From BOG-1184 sp964651515 (GTDB lineage: Bacteria > Fibrobacterota > Chitinivibrionia > Chitinivibrionales > Chitinispirillaceae): 54,023 nucleotides of DNA. The notes under the pieces are model-generated. The model was not told the origin of the DNA and made no database searches. It saw nothing but the letters and a program-made list of their open reading frames with translations. How positions within the stretch are numbered: position 1 is the first letter of the stretch; each line of letters opens with the position of its first letter. Location of the stretch: contig CAZYYB010000009.1 in the NCBI GenBank assembly GCA_964651515.1, forward strand, positions 1 through 54,023, read 5' to 3'. The translations under genes and the position numbers were made by a program. Shown here piece by piece: positions 26,423-36,111 of the stretch.

Positions 26423-29257
26423 TCACCATTTCCTGAGGTTATTCAGCGCTTTGCTGACCAGGATATAGTTCCAGGATTCCGGCGATACGCATTTTTTAAG
26501 TTTCTGGAGCGTGCCGGAAGCCGCCGCATCGTCATGCCGCCAGCGGGCCTTTCGCGCGAGGCAGAAGAGCGCGGAACAGTCTCCCGGCCGCAACGCCTCC
26601 CCTTCCGCCAGAAAAGCGCTGTCGTTCACCTCGTCGAGATAAAACCGCGCGGTCAGGCGCAGGGCGGCAAACGGGTGGCTTCCCCGGGCGACCAGCCGGA
26701 AGTATTCGCCGCGTTGCCGGGCGGAATCCGCGTCGGTCAGTTCGCCGAGCCTGATCGCGGAGAGCCAGGGAAACGGCAGCGTCCGGGGGCACTCGCGGAA
26801 CACTTTTCGATAGACCGCGACCGCCTCCGGCCTCCTCAGGTTGTATTCGTAGAGGCCGGCGAGTCCGATCCACGCTTCCCAGACTCCCCGTGAAAGGAGC
26901 GGTGAGGCGATGCAGCGGTTGAATATATCCGCCGCCCGGTCGGTCGTGCCCCCGGCCAGGCACGCCCAGCCGAGGTCGGCATTCACATCGGTAAGTTTCT
27001 CGGGCATGCTCCGCTGCGCACCGAGGTAGCGGTCCAGAAAGGCAACCGCGGAGTCGGGATGCGCCGCATCGAGATAGGCGTCCCGGAGCGAGGCCGCCAG
27101 CCGTTCGCCGACATCGGCGTTACGGGAGTAGTGCCCGCTGAAATCCAGGATCGCCTTTTCCGCATCGCCGCGGCGCGATTCGTCAATGGCCCGTTCGGCC
27201 GACAGCGCCGTGCGGACCATGGCCGCGTCATTGGCGTCCGTGGCCGGATATTGCGTCGACAACCGGACAAAATCGCCGTCGGCCTCCGCGTCGCGCCCGA
27301 GCCCGGCCAGGGCGATTCCCCTGACGAACAGTTTGCGCGATTCGAAGGCGACATCGCCGGTCCGCGGCGCCGCATCGAGCGCCCCGATCGCTTCGCCGAA
27401 CCTGCCGAGTCGCACAAGGCAATCCGCAATGCTGAGATGGATCTCCTTGGCCCATTCGGACGCACCGAAGTCCACGAGCAGCGTTCGGTACTCTTCGAGG
27501 GCGGTTTGAAAATCCCCCCGCTCCCGGAAGCGCTCCGCGACGAAGATCGGGCTCGGCGTTGCCGGTACCGCCCGCCGATAGATCTTCAGGTTATCGAACC
27601 ACACCCCGCCGTGTTCGGCGAAAAAGCCGAGTTGTTCGTGATTTTTACCAAGAGGAAGCATGCCGTCCCGGACCCGCGCCGCGACCGACCCGTTGACGGT
27701 AAGCGTCAGGCAGCCCTGGAGGCACTCGATGGCGATATGGTTGGAAGGGAGGAACCTTATTTTTGTTTCGTCAATAGGCCGGTCGCCGGTCCGGAGCAGG
27801 AAATCGCTTCCCGGAAAAACGATACCGCACGACCCGTCCCCGTTCCGGCTGATATAGAAGCGGTAGGCGCTGTCGGGTGTTTCACTGAATAAAAAGAGCC
27901 CGGCACCGTCCAGGTCGCCTCTCCCCGGAGCGCCGACATCGAACTCGATCCGGACGTCGTGGTCGATCCGCTTTTCGAACCGCGCAAAAATGCGGTCCTC
28001 GTCCCGTCGCCGGCTGTTCGTCGCCGGTCCGCCCTCCGGCATATCGTTGCCGGACGAGGAGACCCGGCCGGCGAGCATGCCGCCGCCCAGGACCCACCCC
28101 CCGCTGCCGCCGGAATCGCCGCCGGGAAAGAAACGCCAGTCGACGGCCTCCGCGGCATCGGTGAAGCGGCTGACAGAGGAAAGCTTCCAGTGCGACAGTT
28201 CCTTGCGGTTCTGTATATAGAGCGACGCGGCGAACAGTGCGGAAAATAGCGCCACCGTGGCAAGCATGCCGAGAATCGACCGGTACTTTTTTACGAAATG
28301 ACCGACCCGGAAAACGAAGGTCGGCGGCCGCGCCTCGACCGATCCGCCCCGCTGGTAGCGGTTGATATCCGCCTTGAATTCCGCCATGGACTGATACCGG
28401 TCGGAAGGCTCCTTCGCCATTGCCTTCAGCGTGACGGCCTCTATTTCGACCGGGAGCCAGCGCACGAGCTTGCGGGGAGGCAGCGGCGAGGCCTCCATGA
28501 CGCTCATCGCGGTCTGGTGCAGGTTCCGCTGGTCGAGGTAAGGATTTTTAAAAGTCAACATCTCATAGAGCATGATGCCCAGCGAGCAGATATCGCTGCG
28601 GTAATCGACCCGGCCGCCCGAAAGCCGTTCGGGCGCCATATACGAGGGAGAGCCGATGAGTTCGCCCGTGCGCGTCAGGCCGCTCTGGCCGTCGTTTTCC
28701 AGGACTTTGGCGAGGCCGAAATCGATGAGCACCGGTACCTGGCCGTTTTTCATGATGACGTTGTTCAGCTTCAGGTCGCGATGGATGATTTTCCGGTCGT
28801 GCGCGTAGGAGAGCGCATCGGCGAGACAGGCGATGATGTCAAGCACTTCGACGAGCTTCGGCTTGCTCTGGTAGAGAAAATTGAACAGGTTGGGGCCCGG
28901 CACATACTCCATGGCCAGGAAGAAAATATTGTTTTCACGGGCAATTTCGTAGATCGAAACGATGTTGGGATGACTGAGCTGCGCCACGGCGTGCGCTTCG
29001 CGCATGTACCGTTCCATGAAACCGGCGTTGAGGGAGATGTTCGAGGGCATGATCTTGAGCGCCACGAACCGGTCGAGGTCGGTCTGCACCGCCTTGTACA
29101 CGACCGCCATGCCGCCGCGACCGATCTCCTCGACGATGCAATACTTCCCGATGGTGGCGCCGACCGGCAGGATCATCTGCTCGAATTCATCGAGCATCGG
29201 CTGGATGGAGAGAAAACCGGCTTCGCTTCGGCCGGGTGCATTCGGTTCAGTGGCCAC
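26423..29257 (-). CDS. Transmembrane Ser/Thr protein kinase with exported sensor domain and TPR-like repeats
   Basis: A 944-residue receptor-like kinase. An N-terminal Hanks-type kinase domain (about 35-310) has GRGGMAVVYK, catalytic HRDLKLNN, IDFGLAK and a GSPSYMAPE activation segment, all intact. One membrane helix lies near 335-355. The exported part holds a jelly-roll-like region at about 365-565, with LFLFSETPDSAYRFYIS and WFDNLKIYRR reminiscent of LamG/DUF1080 folds, then TPR-like helical repeats to the end. It starts at GTG with a strong AAGGGGGGG leader. It lies 20 bases after the RluA-family gene. Ligand and targets are unknown. Confidence 0.85.
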   Translation of the reverse strand: MATEPNAPGRSEAGFLSIQPMLDEFEQMILPVGATIGKYCIVEEIGRGGMAVVYKAVQTDLDRFVALKIMPSNISLNAGFMERYMREAHAVAQLSHPNIVSIYEIARENNIFFLAMEYVPGPNLFNFLYQSKPKLVEVLDIIACLADALSYAHDRKIIHRDLKLNNVIMKNGQVPVLIDFGLAKVLENDGQSGLTRTGELIGSPSYMAPERLSGGRVDYRSDICSLGIMLYEMLTFKNPYLDQRNLHQTAMSVMEASPLPPRKLVRWLPVEIEAVTLKAMAKEPSDRYQSMAEFKADINRYQRGGSVEARPPTFVFRVGHFVKKYRSILGMLATVALFSALFAASLYIQNRKELSHWKLSSVSRFTDAAEAVDWRFFPGGDSGGSGGWVLGGGMLAGRVSSSGNDMPEGGPATNSRRRDEDRIFARFEKRIDHDVRIEFDVGAPGRGDLDGAGLFLFSETPDSAYRFYISRNGDGSCGIVFPGSDFLLRTGDRPIDETKIRFLPSNHIAIECLQGCLTLTVNGSVAARVRDGMLPLGKNHEQLGFFAEHGGVWFDNLKIYRRAVPATPSPIFVAERFRERGDFQTALEEYRTLLVDFGASEWAKEIHLSIADCLVRLGRFGEAIGALDAAPRTGDVAFESRKLFVRGIALAGLGRDAEADGDFVRLSTQYPATDANDAAMVRTALSAERAIDESRRGDAEKAILDFSGHYSRNADVGERLAASLRDAYLDAAHPDSAVAFLDRYLGAQRSMPEKLTDVNADLGWACLAGGTTDRAADIFNRCIASPLLSRGVWEAWIGLAGLYEYNLRRPEAVAVYRKVFRECPRTLPFPWLSAIRLGELTDADSARQRGEYFRLVARGSHPFAALRLTARFYLDEVNDSAFLAEGEALRPGDCSALFCLARKARWRHDDAAASGTLQKLKKCVSPESWNYILVSKALNNLRKW

Positions 29258-29277
29258 GAATTCCCCCCCCCTTTCCG

Positions 29278-30279
29278 CTACCGGCGCGCGGACGCCCCGG
29301 CCGGTGCCCGGTCTTCCATTGCCTCGGTAAAGTCGCGGGGCAGCGGCGCGGTCACGGTGAACGGCCGCATGGTTGACGGATGCAGGAACGACAGTTTCCA
29401 GGCATGCAGGTACAGGCGGTCGGCAAGGCCGGGATTCGCCGAAAAAAACGCTCCGTCGAGCGCCGCATCGCCATACCTGCCGTCCCCGAGGATCGGCGCG
29501 CCCAGATGCGCGAGATGAATCCGGATCTGGTGCGTCTTGCCGGTTTCCAGCTCCACCTCAAGCCGGGACAGCTCGCCCGAAAAGGCATCGACCCGGTAGC
29601 GGCTGCGGGAGAGGGTCCCGGCCGGCTCCACGCGCATGGTGGTCTCGCCGCGGGCGTCCCGTCCCCGTTGCAGGTGCACGGCGATCTCCCCTTCGTAGAG
29701 CGGCGGCCGGCCGTGGCAGATCGCGATGTATTGTTTGGTAAGCGACCTCCGGCGAAACAGTTCGTGGAGCTTCCGGAGCGCCGGCTTGTTCTTGGCAATG
29801 AGGATGGCTCCCGAGGTGTCGCGATCGAGCCGGTGCACCAGGGCGAAATCGTCGGGAACCTTGATTTTCCCCCCGGCGAACAGGTAGGCCGCGGCCAGAT
29901 CGATGAGCGTATCGTGGTGAAGATGCCCGCTGCCCGGATGCACGACGAGCCCGATCGGCTTGTTGCAGACGAGCAGATCCTCATCCTCGTGCAGGATAGT
30001 AAAATGGTGCCGGAAGAAATCGGTTTTAACGAGCCGGTCGTCCAGACCCGGCTGGCGGACCTCGGGAAGGGCCCGTTCGGAGGGGTCGACATCGACCTCG
30101 ATCGAGTCGCCCCGGACAAGCCGGTAGTCCTGGCGGACCCTGCGGTGCCCGATAACGCGGACGCCGCCCCGGCGAATCAGGGAATAGATGGTCGAGAGCG
30201 GCAGAAGCGGCAACTGCTTCCGCAGAATTCGATCGAGCCGGGAACCCGCCTCTTTTTCGGTTGCCGCAATGGAAATCAT
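29278..30279 (-). CDS. RluA-family pseudouridine synthase (RluC/RluD type)
   Basis: A 333-residue rRNA pseudouridine synthase. An S4 domain occupies about residues 12-75, and the catalytic motif HRLDRDTSGAILIAKN lies near 180 with the active aspartate in HRLDRDTSG. Later TGKTHQIRIHLAHLG and GDGRYGD are also typical. It is probably RluD or RluC modifying 23S rRNA; exact sites cannot be assigned. It sits 13 bases after prs and 20 before the kinase gene. Confidence 0.92.
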   Translation of the reverse strand: MISIAATEKEAGSRLDRILRKQLPLLPLSTIYSLIRRGGVRVIGHRRVRQDYRLVRGDSIEVDVDPSERALPEVRQPGLDDRLVKTDFFRHHFTILHEDEDLLVCNKPIGLVVHPGSGHLHHDTLIDLAAAYLFAGGKIKVPDDFALVHRLDRDTSGAILIAKNKPALRKLHELFRRRSLTKQYIAICHGRPPLYEGEIAVHLQRGRDARGETTMRVEPAGTLSRSRYRVDAFSGELSRLEVELETGKTHQIRIHLAHLGAPILGDGRYGDAALDGAFFSANPGLADRLYLHAWKLSFLHPSTMRPFTVTAPLPRDFTEAMEDRAPAGASARR

Positions 30280-30292
30280 TCAGGGAGTCGCA

Positions 30293-31240
30293 TCAATACT
30301 GGTCGTACAGGCCGCTGATCGATTCGCCCTGGTGGGTGTACAGGATCGCCTTCGCCAGGAGCTCGGCCACCGAGATAATTTCGAGCTGCGGAAATTTCTT
30401 CTCGGGCGGAATATAAACCGTATCCGTCACCACGAGTTTCTTGAGCGGAACGCCGCGCAGGCGCTCGACCGCCCTGCCGGAAAGGACCGCATGGACGCAG
30501 CATGCCTCGATCTCCCGGACCCCGAGCCGGTGAAGCGCCTGGGTAACCTCCATGATGGAACCTCCCGAGGCTATTTCGTCGTCGAAGATGATCGCACGCT
30601 TGCCCTCGACGTCGCCGATGACATGGTGGATCTCCGGCGTTTCCGAATCGTCGGATCGTCTTTTGTCCAGTATGGCAAGCGGCAGCCCGAGCCGTATGGC
30701 ATAATGTCCGGCGCGCTTGGCGCTGCCGGCATCGGGCGCCACCACCACGCAATTCTCGGTACCGCGATTCTGGAAATAATCGCACACGACCCGTCCCGCC
30801 AGGAGGTGGTCGACCGGAATCCGGAAAAATCCCTGGATCTGCGGCGAATGAAGGTTCATGGTCACTATCCGGTTGGCGCCCGCCGTCTGGAGAAGGTCGG
30901 CCATGAGCCGCGCGGTGATCGATATGCGGGGCTCGTCTTTTTTGTCGGACCGGGCATAGGGATAGTACGGCAGCACCGCCGTGATCCTGCCGGCGCTCGC
31001 ATGCTTGATGGCATCGATCATGATGAGAAGTTCCATGATGCCGTCGTTAACCGGAGAGCAGGAAGGCTGGATGACGAACACATCCTTGCCCCTGACACTT
31101 TCGGCAATCTTGACCTTGATGTTCTCGTTGGAGAATTTCAGGATCTCGCACCTGCCGAGCTCGACTCCCGCACTGCGGCAGATCGATTCCGCAAGAGGAA
31201 TATTGGCATTTCCCGAAAAAATCTTCAGCTGGTCATTCAT
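30293..31240 (-). CDS. prs: Ribose-phosphate pyrophosphokinase
   Basis: Makes PRPP from ribose 5-phosphate and ATP for nucleotide, histidine and tryptophan synthesis. The 315-residue protein has the family N-terminus LKIFSGNANIPLAESI, VLPYYPYARSDKKDEPRISI and the PRPP-binding loop IIFDDEIASGGS, all intact and of standard length. It lies in the minus-strand run between the DUF4388 gene and the pseudouridine synthase. Confidence 0.97.
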   Translation of the reverse strand: MNDQLKIFSGNANIPLAESICRSAGVELGRCEILKFSNENIKVKIAESVRGKDVFVIQPSCSPVNDGIMELLIMIDAIKHASAGRITAVLPYYPYARSDKKDEPRISITARLMADLLQTAGANRIVTMNLHSPQIQGFFRIPVDHLLAGRVVCDYFQNRGTENCVVVAPDAGSAKRAGHYAIRLGLPLAILDKRRSDDSETPEIHHVIGDVEGKRAIIFDDEIASGGSIMEVTQALHRLGVREIEACCVHAVLSGRAVERLRGVPLKKLVVTDTVYIPPEKKFPQLEIISVAELLAKAILYTHQGESISGLYDQY

Positions 31241-31296
31241 TGCGCCGACGTCCTTTTGTTACACGGGTGACACGGTTTGCGCCGCCCCTTCCCCGA

Positions 31297-31833
31297 TCAG
31301 GCATCCGGCGAACCGGGAAGGGGGTCGGAAAGGCTTTCGCGAAGCGCTTGAAAATCCGATTCATCGACCTGCGGTCCGGGGGCGGCTTCCGCGCCGCCGC
31401 CGGTACGGATCTCGTCCCACTCGAGCGCGATATCCATCATGGTTTCCCGGATGATCCGGGGCTGCCGGACGACCCGGGATTCGAAATAAAAATCCCCGCT
31501 CGCCAGTTCCAGCATCTGAAACACCGCGGGTTTCCCGACGGTATCCTGGAAAAAAGCGTCGATGATATGGCCGTCCAGGAAGACGAGATACCCCTTGTTC
31601 CTGCCCTCGTATAGGTGAAGAATACCTTCCCGGTTGCCGATTTCGAGGAACTGGATCGCATCGAGGAGATTCGTCTGTCCCAGATTCCCGGAGTACATGA
31701 AGCGCGTGGAAAACTGCTGCTCCGTCCGCAGCACCACCCGCCGCCGCCTGAGCAGCACGACCGCCACGATGCCGAGAATCAATCCGGCGACGAGCCCGCC
31801 GGCGGCAATTCCGTCCTGTCCCGTCAGTATCAT
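31297..31833 (-). CDS. Membrane-anchored DUF4388 (PATAN) protein
   Basis: A 178-residue protein with one N-terminal membrane helix (GLVAGLILGIVAVVLL at about 13-28) and a cytoplasmic DUF4388/PATAN domain at about 50-140 (SGNLGQTNLLDAIQFLEIGNREGILHL is the recognisable start, trimmed here in part). Such domains appear in signalling and gliding-related proteins of deltaproteobacteria and relatives; the role is not known. Its ATG overlaps the spoT stop as ATGA, so it is translationally coupled to the stringent-response enzyme. Confidence 0.75.
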   Translation of the reverse strand: MILTGQDGIAAGGLVAGLILGIVAVVLLRRRRVVLRTEQQFSTRFMYSGNLGQTNLLDAIQFLEIGNREGILHLYEGRNKGYLVFLDGHIIDAFFQDTVGKPAVFQMLELASGDFYFESRVVRQPRIIRETMMDIALEWDEIRTGGGAEAAPGPQVDESDFQALRESLSDPLPGSPDA

Positions 31834-34049
31834 AGTGAGTCGGTGGAATCTTTGAGATTGTTTTCTTCGGAGTAGGAAATATAATCTTTTACCCGGGAAA
31901 CATTTTCCACCCCTTTGATTTTCTGAAGCCTGCGGATTATCTGCTTGAGCTGATTGCGGTTGTAAATTTCAACCCGGAACATGCAGCGCGCCTGCTGGCT
32001 GATGGTCTTGATGCCGGCATCGGTGACATTGGCGCCGAATTCGGAAAAAATCCTCGTAATCTCATGCAGCAAACCCGGCCGGTCGGCGGCGGTCAGCTCG
32101 ATCGAAACGTCGTACTTCTTCTGCTCGCCTTCATCCCACGCGACATCGATGGTCCGTTCCTGATCGGCGGAAAAGAGCGGCGCATTGCTGCAATCCACCC
32201 GGTGGACCGATATGCCCCTGCCCCGGGTCACGAACCCGGTGATCGGATCGCCGGGAATCGGATTGCAGCAATGGGCGAATCGCACCATGAGGTTGTCCGT
32301 GCCGCCGACCAGCACGCGCGGCGTCCGCCCGGTCAGGGTGCCCACGATCTGGGAAACCATCCGTGCCGGTGCGGCCTTCTGGACGAAGCGCGCATGGAAA
32401 TACCCGATGATGCGGGCCGCGGAGATGTCCCCGCTGCCGACCTGCTCGTAGAGCCGGTCGAGGTTTCCCACCCCCAGGTACTGCAAAAGTCCGGGAACGG
32501 TATCGGCAAAGGGCGTCGAGAGACGAAGCCGGCGGAAGGCGGCCTGGATCATCTTTTTTCCCAGTTCGTTGCTCTCCTGGCGACCGGTTGTTTTCAACCA
32601 CCTCCTGATCGCGCTGCGGGCTTTGGGGGTCTTGACCTCACGCAGCCAGTCGCCCGAAGGATTCTTGGATGCGGCATGCAGGATATCGACGGTCGAGCCG
32701 CTCTTGAGTTCCCAGTTGATCGGTTCGATCTTGCCGTCCACCCGGGCGCCGATGCAGTGCAATCCGAGGGCGGTGTGCACGGCAAAGGCGAAATCGAGCA
32801 CCGTCGCCCCCTTCGGCAGCGATATCAGGTCGCCCTTCGGCGTAAACACGAAAATTTCCGCATGGAAAAGATCGATTTTGAAGAATTCGAAGAACTCCGA
32901 CGAATCGGTGAGGTCCTTCTGCCATTCGATCACGTTTTTCAACCAGACGAGGGCATAATCGTCCTGGCTCATCTCCTTGTAGCCGCTTTTGTAAAGCCAG
33001 TGCGCGGCGATGCCGTCTTCGGCAGTGTGGTGCATCTCCCAGGTCCGGATCTGCATCTCCACGACATTGCCTCGTTCGCCGACCACGGTCGTGTGGAGCG
33101 ACTGGTAGCCGTTGGTTTTCGGCGTGCTGATGTAGTCCTTGAACCGGTCCTGGAGCGGCGTCCACAGGGAGTGGATGATGCCGAGCGCATGGTAACAGTC
33201 GCGGACGTTATTGACGATTATCCGAATGGCAAGCAGGTCGAAGATCTCCTCGAACGGCTTGTTGCGCTGTGCCATCTTCCGGTAGATGCTGTAGAAATGC
33301 TTGGGCCGGCCGACGATCGTGGCCTCGATCTTTTCGTCTTCGAGCCGGCGCCGGAGCGGAATGGTAAAGGCGTCGATGGTGCTTTCACGCTCGTTCCGCG
33401 AGGCGACGACCTTGGAGACGACCTCCTTATACTCGTCGGGAAGAAGGAACTTGAAGGCCAGGTCCTCGAGTTCCCATTTTATTTTCGCCATGCCGAGGCG
33501 GTGCGCCAGCGGCGCATAGATGTCGAGGGTTTCGGAGGCGATATCCTGGATTCGCTGCGGATCGAGGTATTTGAGCGTCCGGAGGTTGTGCAGCCGGTCG
33601 GCGAACTTGATGATGATGACGCGCAGGTCCTTGGCCATCGAGAGCAGCATCTTGCGGTAGGTCTCGGCCTGCCGCTCTCTGATCGAAGCGGTCTGGAAGG
33701 CGCGGATTTTTGTCACGCCGTCGACAAGCAGCGCGATCTCCTCGCCGAACTCCTGCACCAGCGCTTCCCGCGAAACCTGGGTGTCTTCGAGGACATCGTG
33801 CAGCAGGCCCGCCGCGATGGTCACGGCATCGAGCTTCTGCTCGGCAAGGATCAGGGCGACCGCCACCGGATGGGCGAGAAACGGGTCGCCCGATTTGCGC
33901 ACCTGGTCCTTGTGCGCGTTCCATGAAAAGCGGAATGCCTTGGCGATCAGGTCCGGGGCAACCTTCTGGTTGACCTCCTGGACCTTCAGGATGAACGACG
34001 ACGTCGCGTCGTCAATCGACGCGGTCGGCAGAAACAGTGAAGGATCCAT
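31830..34049 (-). CDS. spoT: Bifunctional (p)ppGpp synthetase/hydrolase (RelA/SpoT)
   Basis: Controls the stringent-response alarmone. The 739-residue protein has an HD hydrolase domain (HPVAVALILAEQ, LLHDVLEDT, FADRLHNLRTLK), a synthetase domain (TPKTNGYQSLHTTV; the RelA_SpoT nucleotidyltransferase), a TGS domain (VFTPKGDLISLPKGAT, near 410), a zinc-finger/helical region (FAHCCNPIPGDPI) and a C-terminal ACT domain. Both catalytic halves look intact, so it is a Rel/SpoT-type bifunctional enzyme. It follows the sod gene by 19 bases. Confidence 0.95.
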   Translation of the reverse strand: MDPSLFLPTASIDDATSSFILKVQEVNQKVAPDLIAKAFRFSWNAHKDQVRKSGDPFLAHPVAVALILAEQKLDAVTIAAGLLHDVLEDTQVSREALVQEFGEEIALLVDGVTKIRAFQTASIRERQAETYRKMLLSMAKDLRVIIIKFADRLHNLRTLKYLDPQRIQDIASETLDIYAPLAHRLGMAKIKWELEDLAFKFLLPDEYKEVVSKVVASRNERESTIDAFTIPLRRRLEDEKIEATIVGRPKHFYSIYRKMAQRNKPFEEIFDLLAIRIIVNNVRDCYHALGIIHSLWTPLQDRFKDYISTPKTNGYQSLHTTVVGERGNVVEMQIRTWEMHHTAEDGIAAHWLYKSGYKEMSQDDYALVWLKNVIEWQKDLTDSSEFFEFFKIDLFHAEIFVFTPKGDLISLPKGATVLDFAFAVHTALGLHCIGARVDGKIEPINWELKSGSTVDILHAASKNPSGDWLREVKTPKARSAIRRWLKTTGRQESNELGKKMIQAAFRRLRLSTPFADTVPGLLQYLGVGNLDRLYEQVGSGDISAARIIGYFHARFVQKAAPARMVSQIVGTLTGRTPRVLVGGTDNLMVRFAHCCNPIPGDPITGFVTRGRGISVHRVDCSNAPLFSADQERTIDVAWDEGEQKKYDVSIELTAADRPGLLHEITRIFSEFGANVTDAGIKTISQQARCMFRVEIYNRNQLKQIIRRLQKIKGVENVSRVKDYISYSEENNLKDSTDSL

Positions 34050-34068
34050 ACCGAATCCGCCTTGCCCG

Positions 34069-34827
34069 CTACTTCTCGCTTATGGCGGCGTTCAGGTTTT
34101 TTTCAGCCTGTGTCCAGTTTATCAGGTGATCGAGGACGGCTTCGACGTACTTCGTGCGATCATTTTCATAGTCGAGATAATAGGCGTGTTCCCATACATC
34201 GACGGCAAGAAGCGGCTCGAACCCCCTGAGCAGCGGCGTATCGTGGTACTCCGAGCGGTAGACCTTTACCGCCTCGCCGTCCCGCACGACCCAGACCCAC
34301 CCGACGCCCAGTTTCATCGATTCGTCGATGAAGGCGGCCCGGAATGCGTCGTAGGAGCCGTAGGCGGCCGTGATCAGCTCGCCGACCCTGCCCTTCGGCA
34401 CGCCGCCGCCCGTCGGCGAGAGGCTCGGCCAGTACCAGTTATGGTTGTAGAGAAGGACCGCAATATCGAATATCGTTTCGTCCAGCAGGACATGCCCCTG
34501 ATTGTTCAGGATCAGCTGCTCGACCGTCTGCCGCTGGTACTCCGGGTGCGAGTGAATGAAGGCCCGCAGCATGGTGTAGTACCCACGATGGTGCTTGAAG
34601 TAGTGGAGACGCACGGTTTTTTCGGATATCCACGGATCGAGGCCGGCCTCCTCGTAGGGCAGGTTGGCCATGACGATACCGTACTTTGCCGTTTCCGCAG
34701 AACTATCCGCTTCCGGCGACTCCTCCTCCCCGAACAGCTTCGCACCCCCGGCCGTTGAAAGTGCCAACAGTGCGCCGGCCCCCGCCGCTAATTTGAAAAA
34801 TTCGCGACGGCTGCTCTCATTCTGCAT
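34069..34827 (-). CDS. Tat-exported Fe/Mn superoxide dismutase
   Basis: A 252-residue superoxide dismutase with a twin-arginine signal peptide: SRREFFKLAAGAGALLAL at residues 6-23 fits the (S/T)RRxFLK consensus. Metal ligands are recognisable as the histidine in LHYFKHHRGYY, the histidine in NHNWYWPSL, and Asp and His in DVWEHAYYLDY. Fe versus Mn cannot be told from sequence. Export of a folded, metal-loaded enzyme to the periplasm would guard against external superoxide, useful to an anaerobe meeting oxygen. It is upstream of spoT by 19 bases, in the same direction. Confidence 0.9.
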   Translation of the reverse strand: MQNESSRREFFKLAAGAGALLALSTAGGAKLFGEEESPEADSSAETAKYGIVMANLPYEEAGLDPWISEKTVRLHYFKHHRGYYTMLRAFIHSHPEYQRQTVEQLILNNQGHVLLDETIFDIAVLLYNHNWYWPSLSPTGGGVPKGRVGELITAAYGSYDAFRAAFIDESMKLGVGWVWVVRDGEAVKVYRSEYHDTPLLRGFEPLLAVDVWEHAYYLDYENDRTKYVEAVLDHLINWTQAEKNLNAAISEK

Positions 34828-34952
34828 CCCGGAATCTCCTTGCCTGATAATGCCCCACTACCCCGATCGACGGCGAAAGCCCGTCCAAAAGGAATCCTAT
34901 ACGTTTGGAAAATACTTCCCGGCCCGGTCGTTTTGCGGGCTCGTTGCGTATC

Positions 34953-36071
34953 TTAACGTCCGCCGAGCTCCCGGACCGCTTGAACGACGGCGGTCACCGT
35001 TTCCGCGTTCCCTCCCCTGCCGGCACCGGGAATTCCCTTCACCGTTAAAGAGGGTTTACAGTAAAGTGGAAGGTCGGATTCGGAAAAGATCCCGACCGCC
35101 TTTTTCGCAAGCAGCATGGCGAGACCGAAAAGGAGGGAGTTGCCGGCGACGATGCATTCCGTCCGCCGGAGCAGCGCCGTGGTCTGCGGGACCGGGAGCG
35201 AAGAGAAAAGCGGCGGCACCATCGCGGCGCAGCGGGCGGCAATCCTCCGGGGCAGCTCGTCCCCGCCATAGAAATAGACGCCGCCGTCGACGGAGGTCAA
35301 AAGGGCGGAAATGCACTCCTCCGCCCCCCGGTCGCCGAAGAGGGTGAAGAGGGACAAAACGTCGATACCGAAGAGACGCTCCGCGCCGTCGAGGCGGACC
35401 TCCCGGAGGAGATGGTCGATTTCGGCGGTCGTCTCCTCCGCCGAAGTCCAGGTCGGACCTTCGCCACGCGTCGCGCCGAGCGCCTCGGCCATGGCGCAGT
35501 TGCTCTCGGGCAGGTAGGGGTTGTCCGGGCCGGGGTCGACGCGTAAATTTATAAAGGGAAAATCGGCGGACCCGCCGTACCCCACCCGCAACCGCGCGTC
35601 CGTCAGCCCGGCGAGGTACAGGAGCGCGTCGTCATCCTCCCGCGCGAGCAGGCAGCAGCAGTCCGCTTCGCCCCGGAACCGTTCGCACAGCTCGTCGAAG
35701 GCCGGTGAAAAAAGCAGCTTATCGGCGGATGCATACCCGACGATCTCCCCGCCGCCCATCATTGCGGCAAGCGGTCCCGCCGACGATTCGGCGAGAAGCG
35801 TTACCCGCGCGTCGGGGAAACACCGAACGATCGCCGCGGCGTTAGGGATCTGGAGGAGGACCTGCAATCGATCTTCGGGCAGGATGAGAAGGATCCGTTT
35901 GAAGGAGGCCCGATCGATCGGGAAGGTGAAAGGCGCGGAATCGGCCGACCGCTTCCGAACCCGTGCGGCGAGGATACTCCTCCTGCGCGACGGGCCGATG
36001 AGCGAAAAAAGTGCGCGTTTCAATCGAGGGGTATTCAGGGGGGGCGGCATGGTACGCGGAAAAAAATACAT
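34953..36071 (-). CDS. Glycosyltransferase family 9 (heptosyltransferase)-like protein
   Basis: A roughly 372-residue protein with FKRILLILPEDRLQVLLQIPN near the N-terminus and ARVTLLAE after it, resembling the first Rossmann half of ADP-heptose:LPS heptosyltransferases. The C-terminal half has FYGGDELPRRIA and CIVAGNSLLFGLAMLLAKK, where GT9 enzymes carry a related GDTGPMHLA-type sugar-nucleotide motif that is degenerate here. Activity is therefore doubtful. Start is uncertain: ATG at 36071 or 36050; the open frame extends into rsgA but that part looks non-coding. It lies 40 bases after rsgA. Confidence 0.55.
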   Translation of the reverse strand: MYFFPRTMPPPLNTPRLKRALFSLIGPSRRRSILAARVRKRSADSAPFTFPIDRASFKRILLILPEDRLQVLLQIPNAAAIVRCFPDARVTLLAESSAGPLAAMMGGGEIVGYASADKLLFSPAFDELCERFRGEADCCCLLAREDDDALLYLAGLTDARLRVGYGGSADFPFINLRVDPGPDNPYLPESNCAMAEALGATRGEGPTWTSAEETTAEIDHLLREVRLDGAERLFGIDVLSLFTLFGDRGAEECISALLTSVDGGVYFYGGDELPRRIAARCAAMVPPLFSSLPVPQTTALLRRTECIVAGNSLLFGLAMLLAKKAVGIFSESDLPLYCKPSLTVKGIPGAGRGGNAETVTAVVQAVRELGGR

Positions 36072-36111
36072 CCCCCCCGGGGGGCATGGAGCCGGGAGCC
36101 CACCGGAACCG

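Noticed and set aside
32064..33926. A 620-codon open frame antisense to spoT.
   Set aside because: Same cause: SpoT domains are intact on the minus strand and the antisense protein shows no family features.
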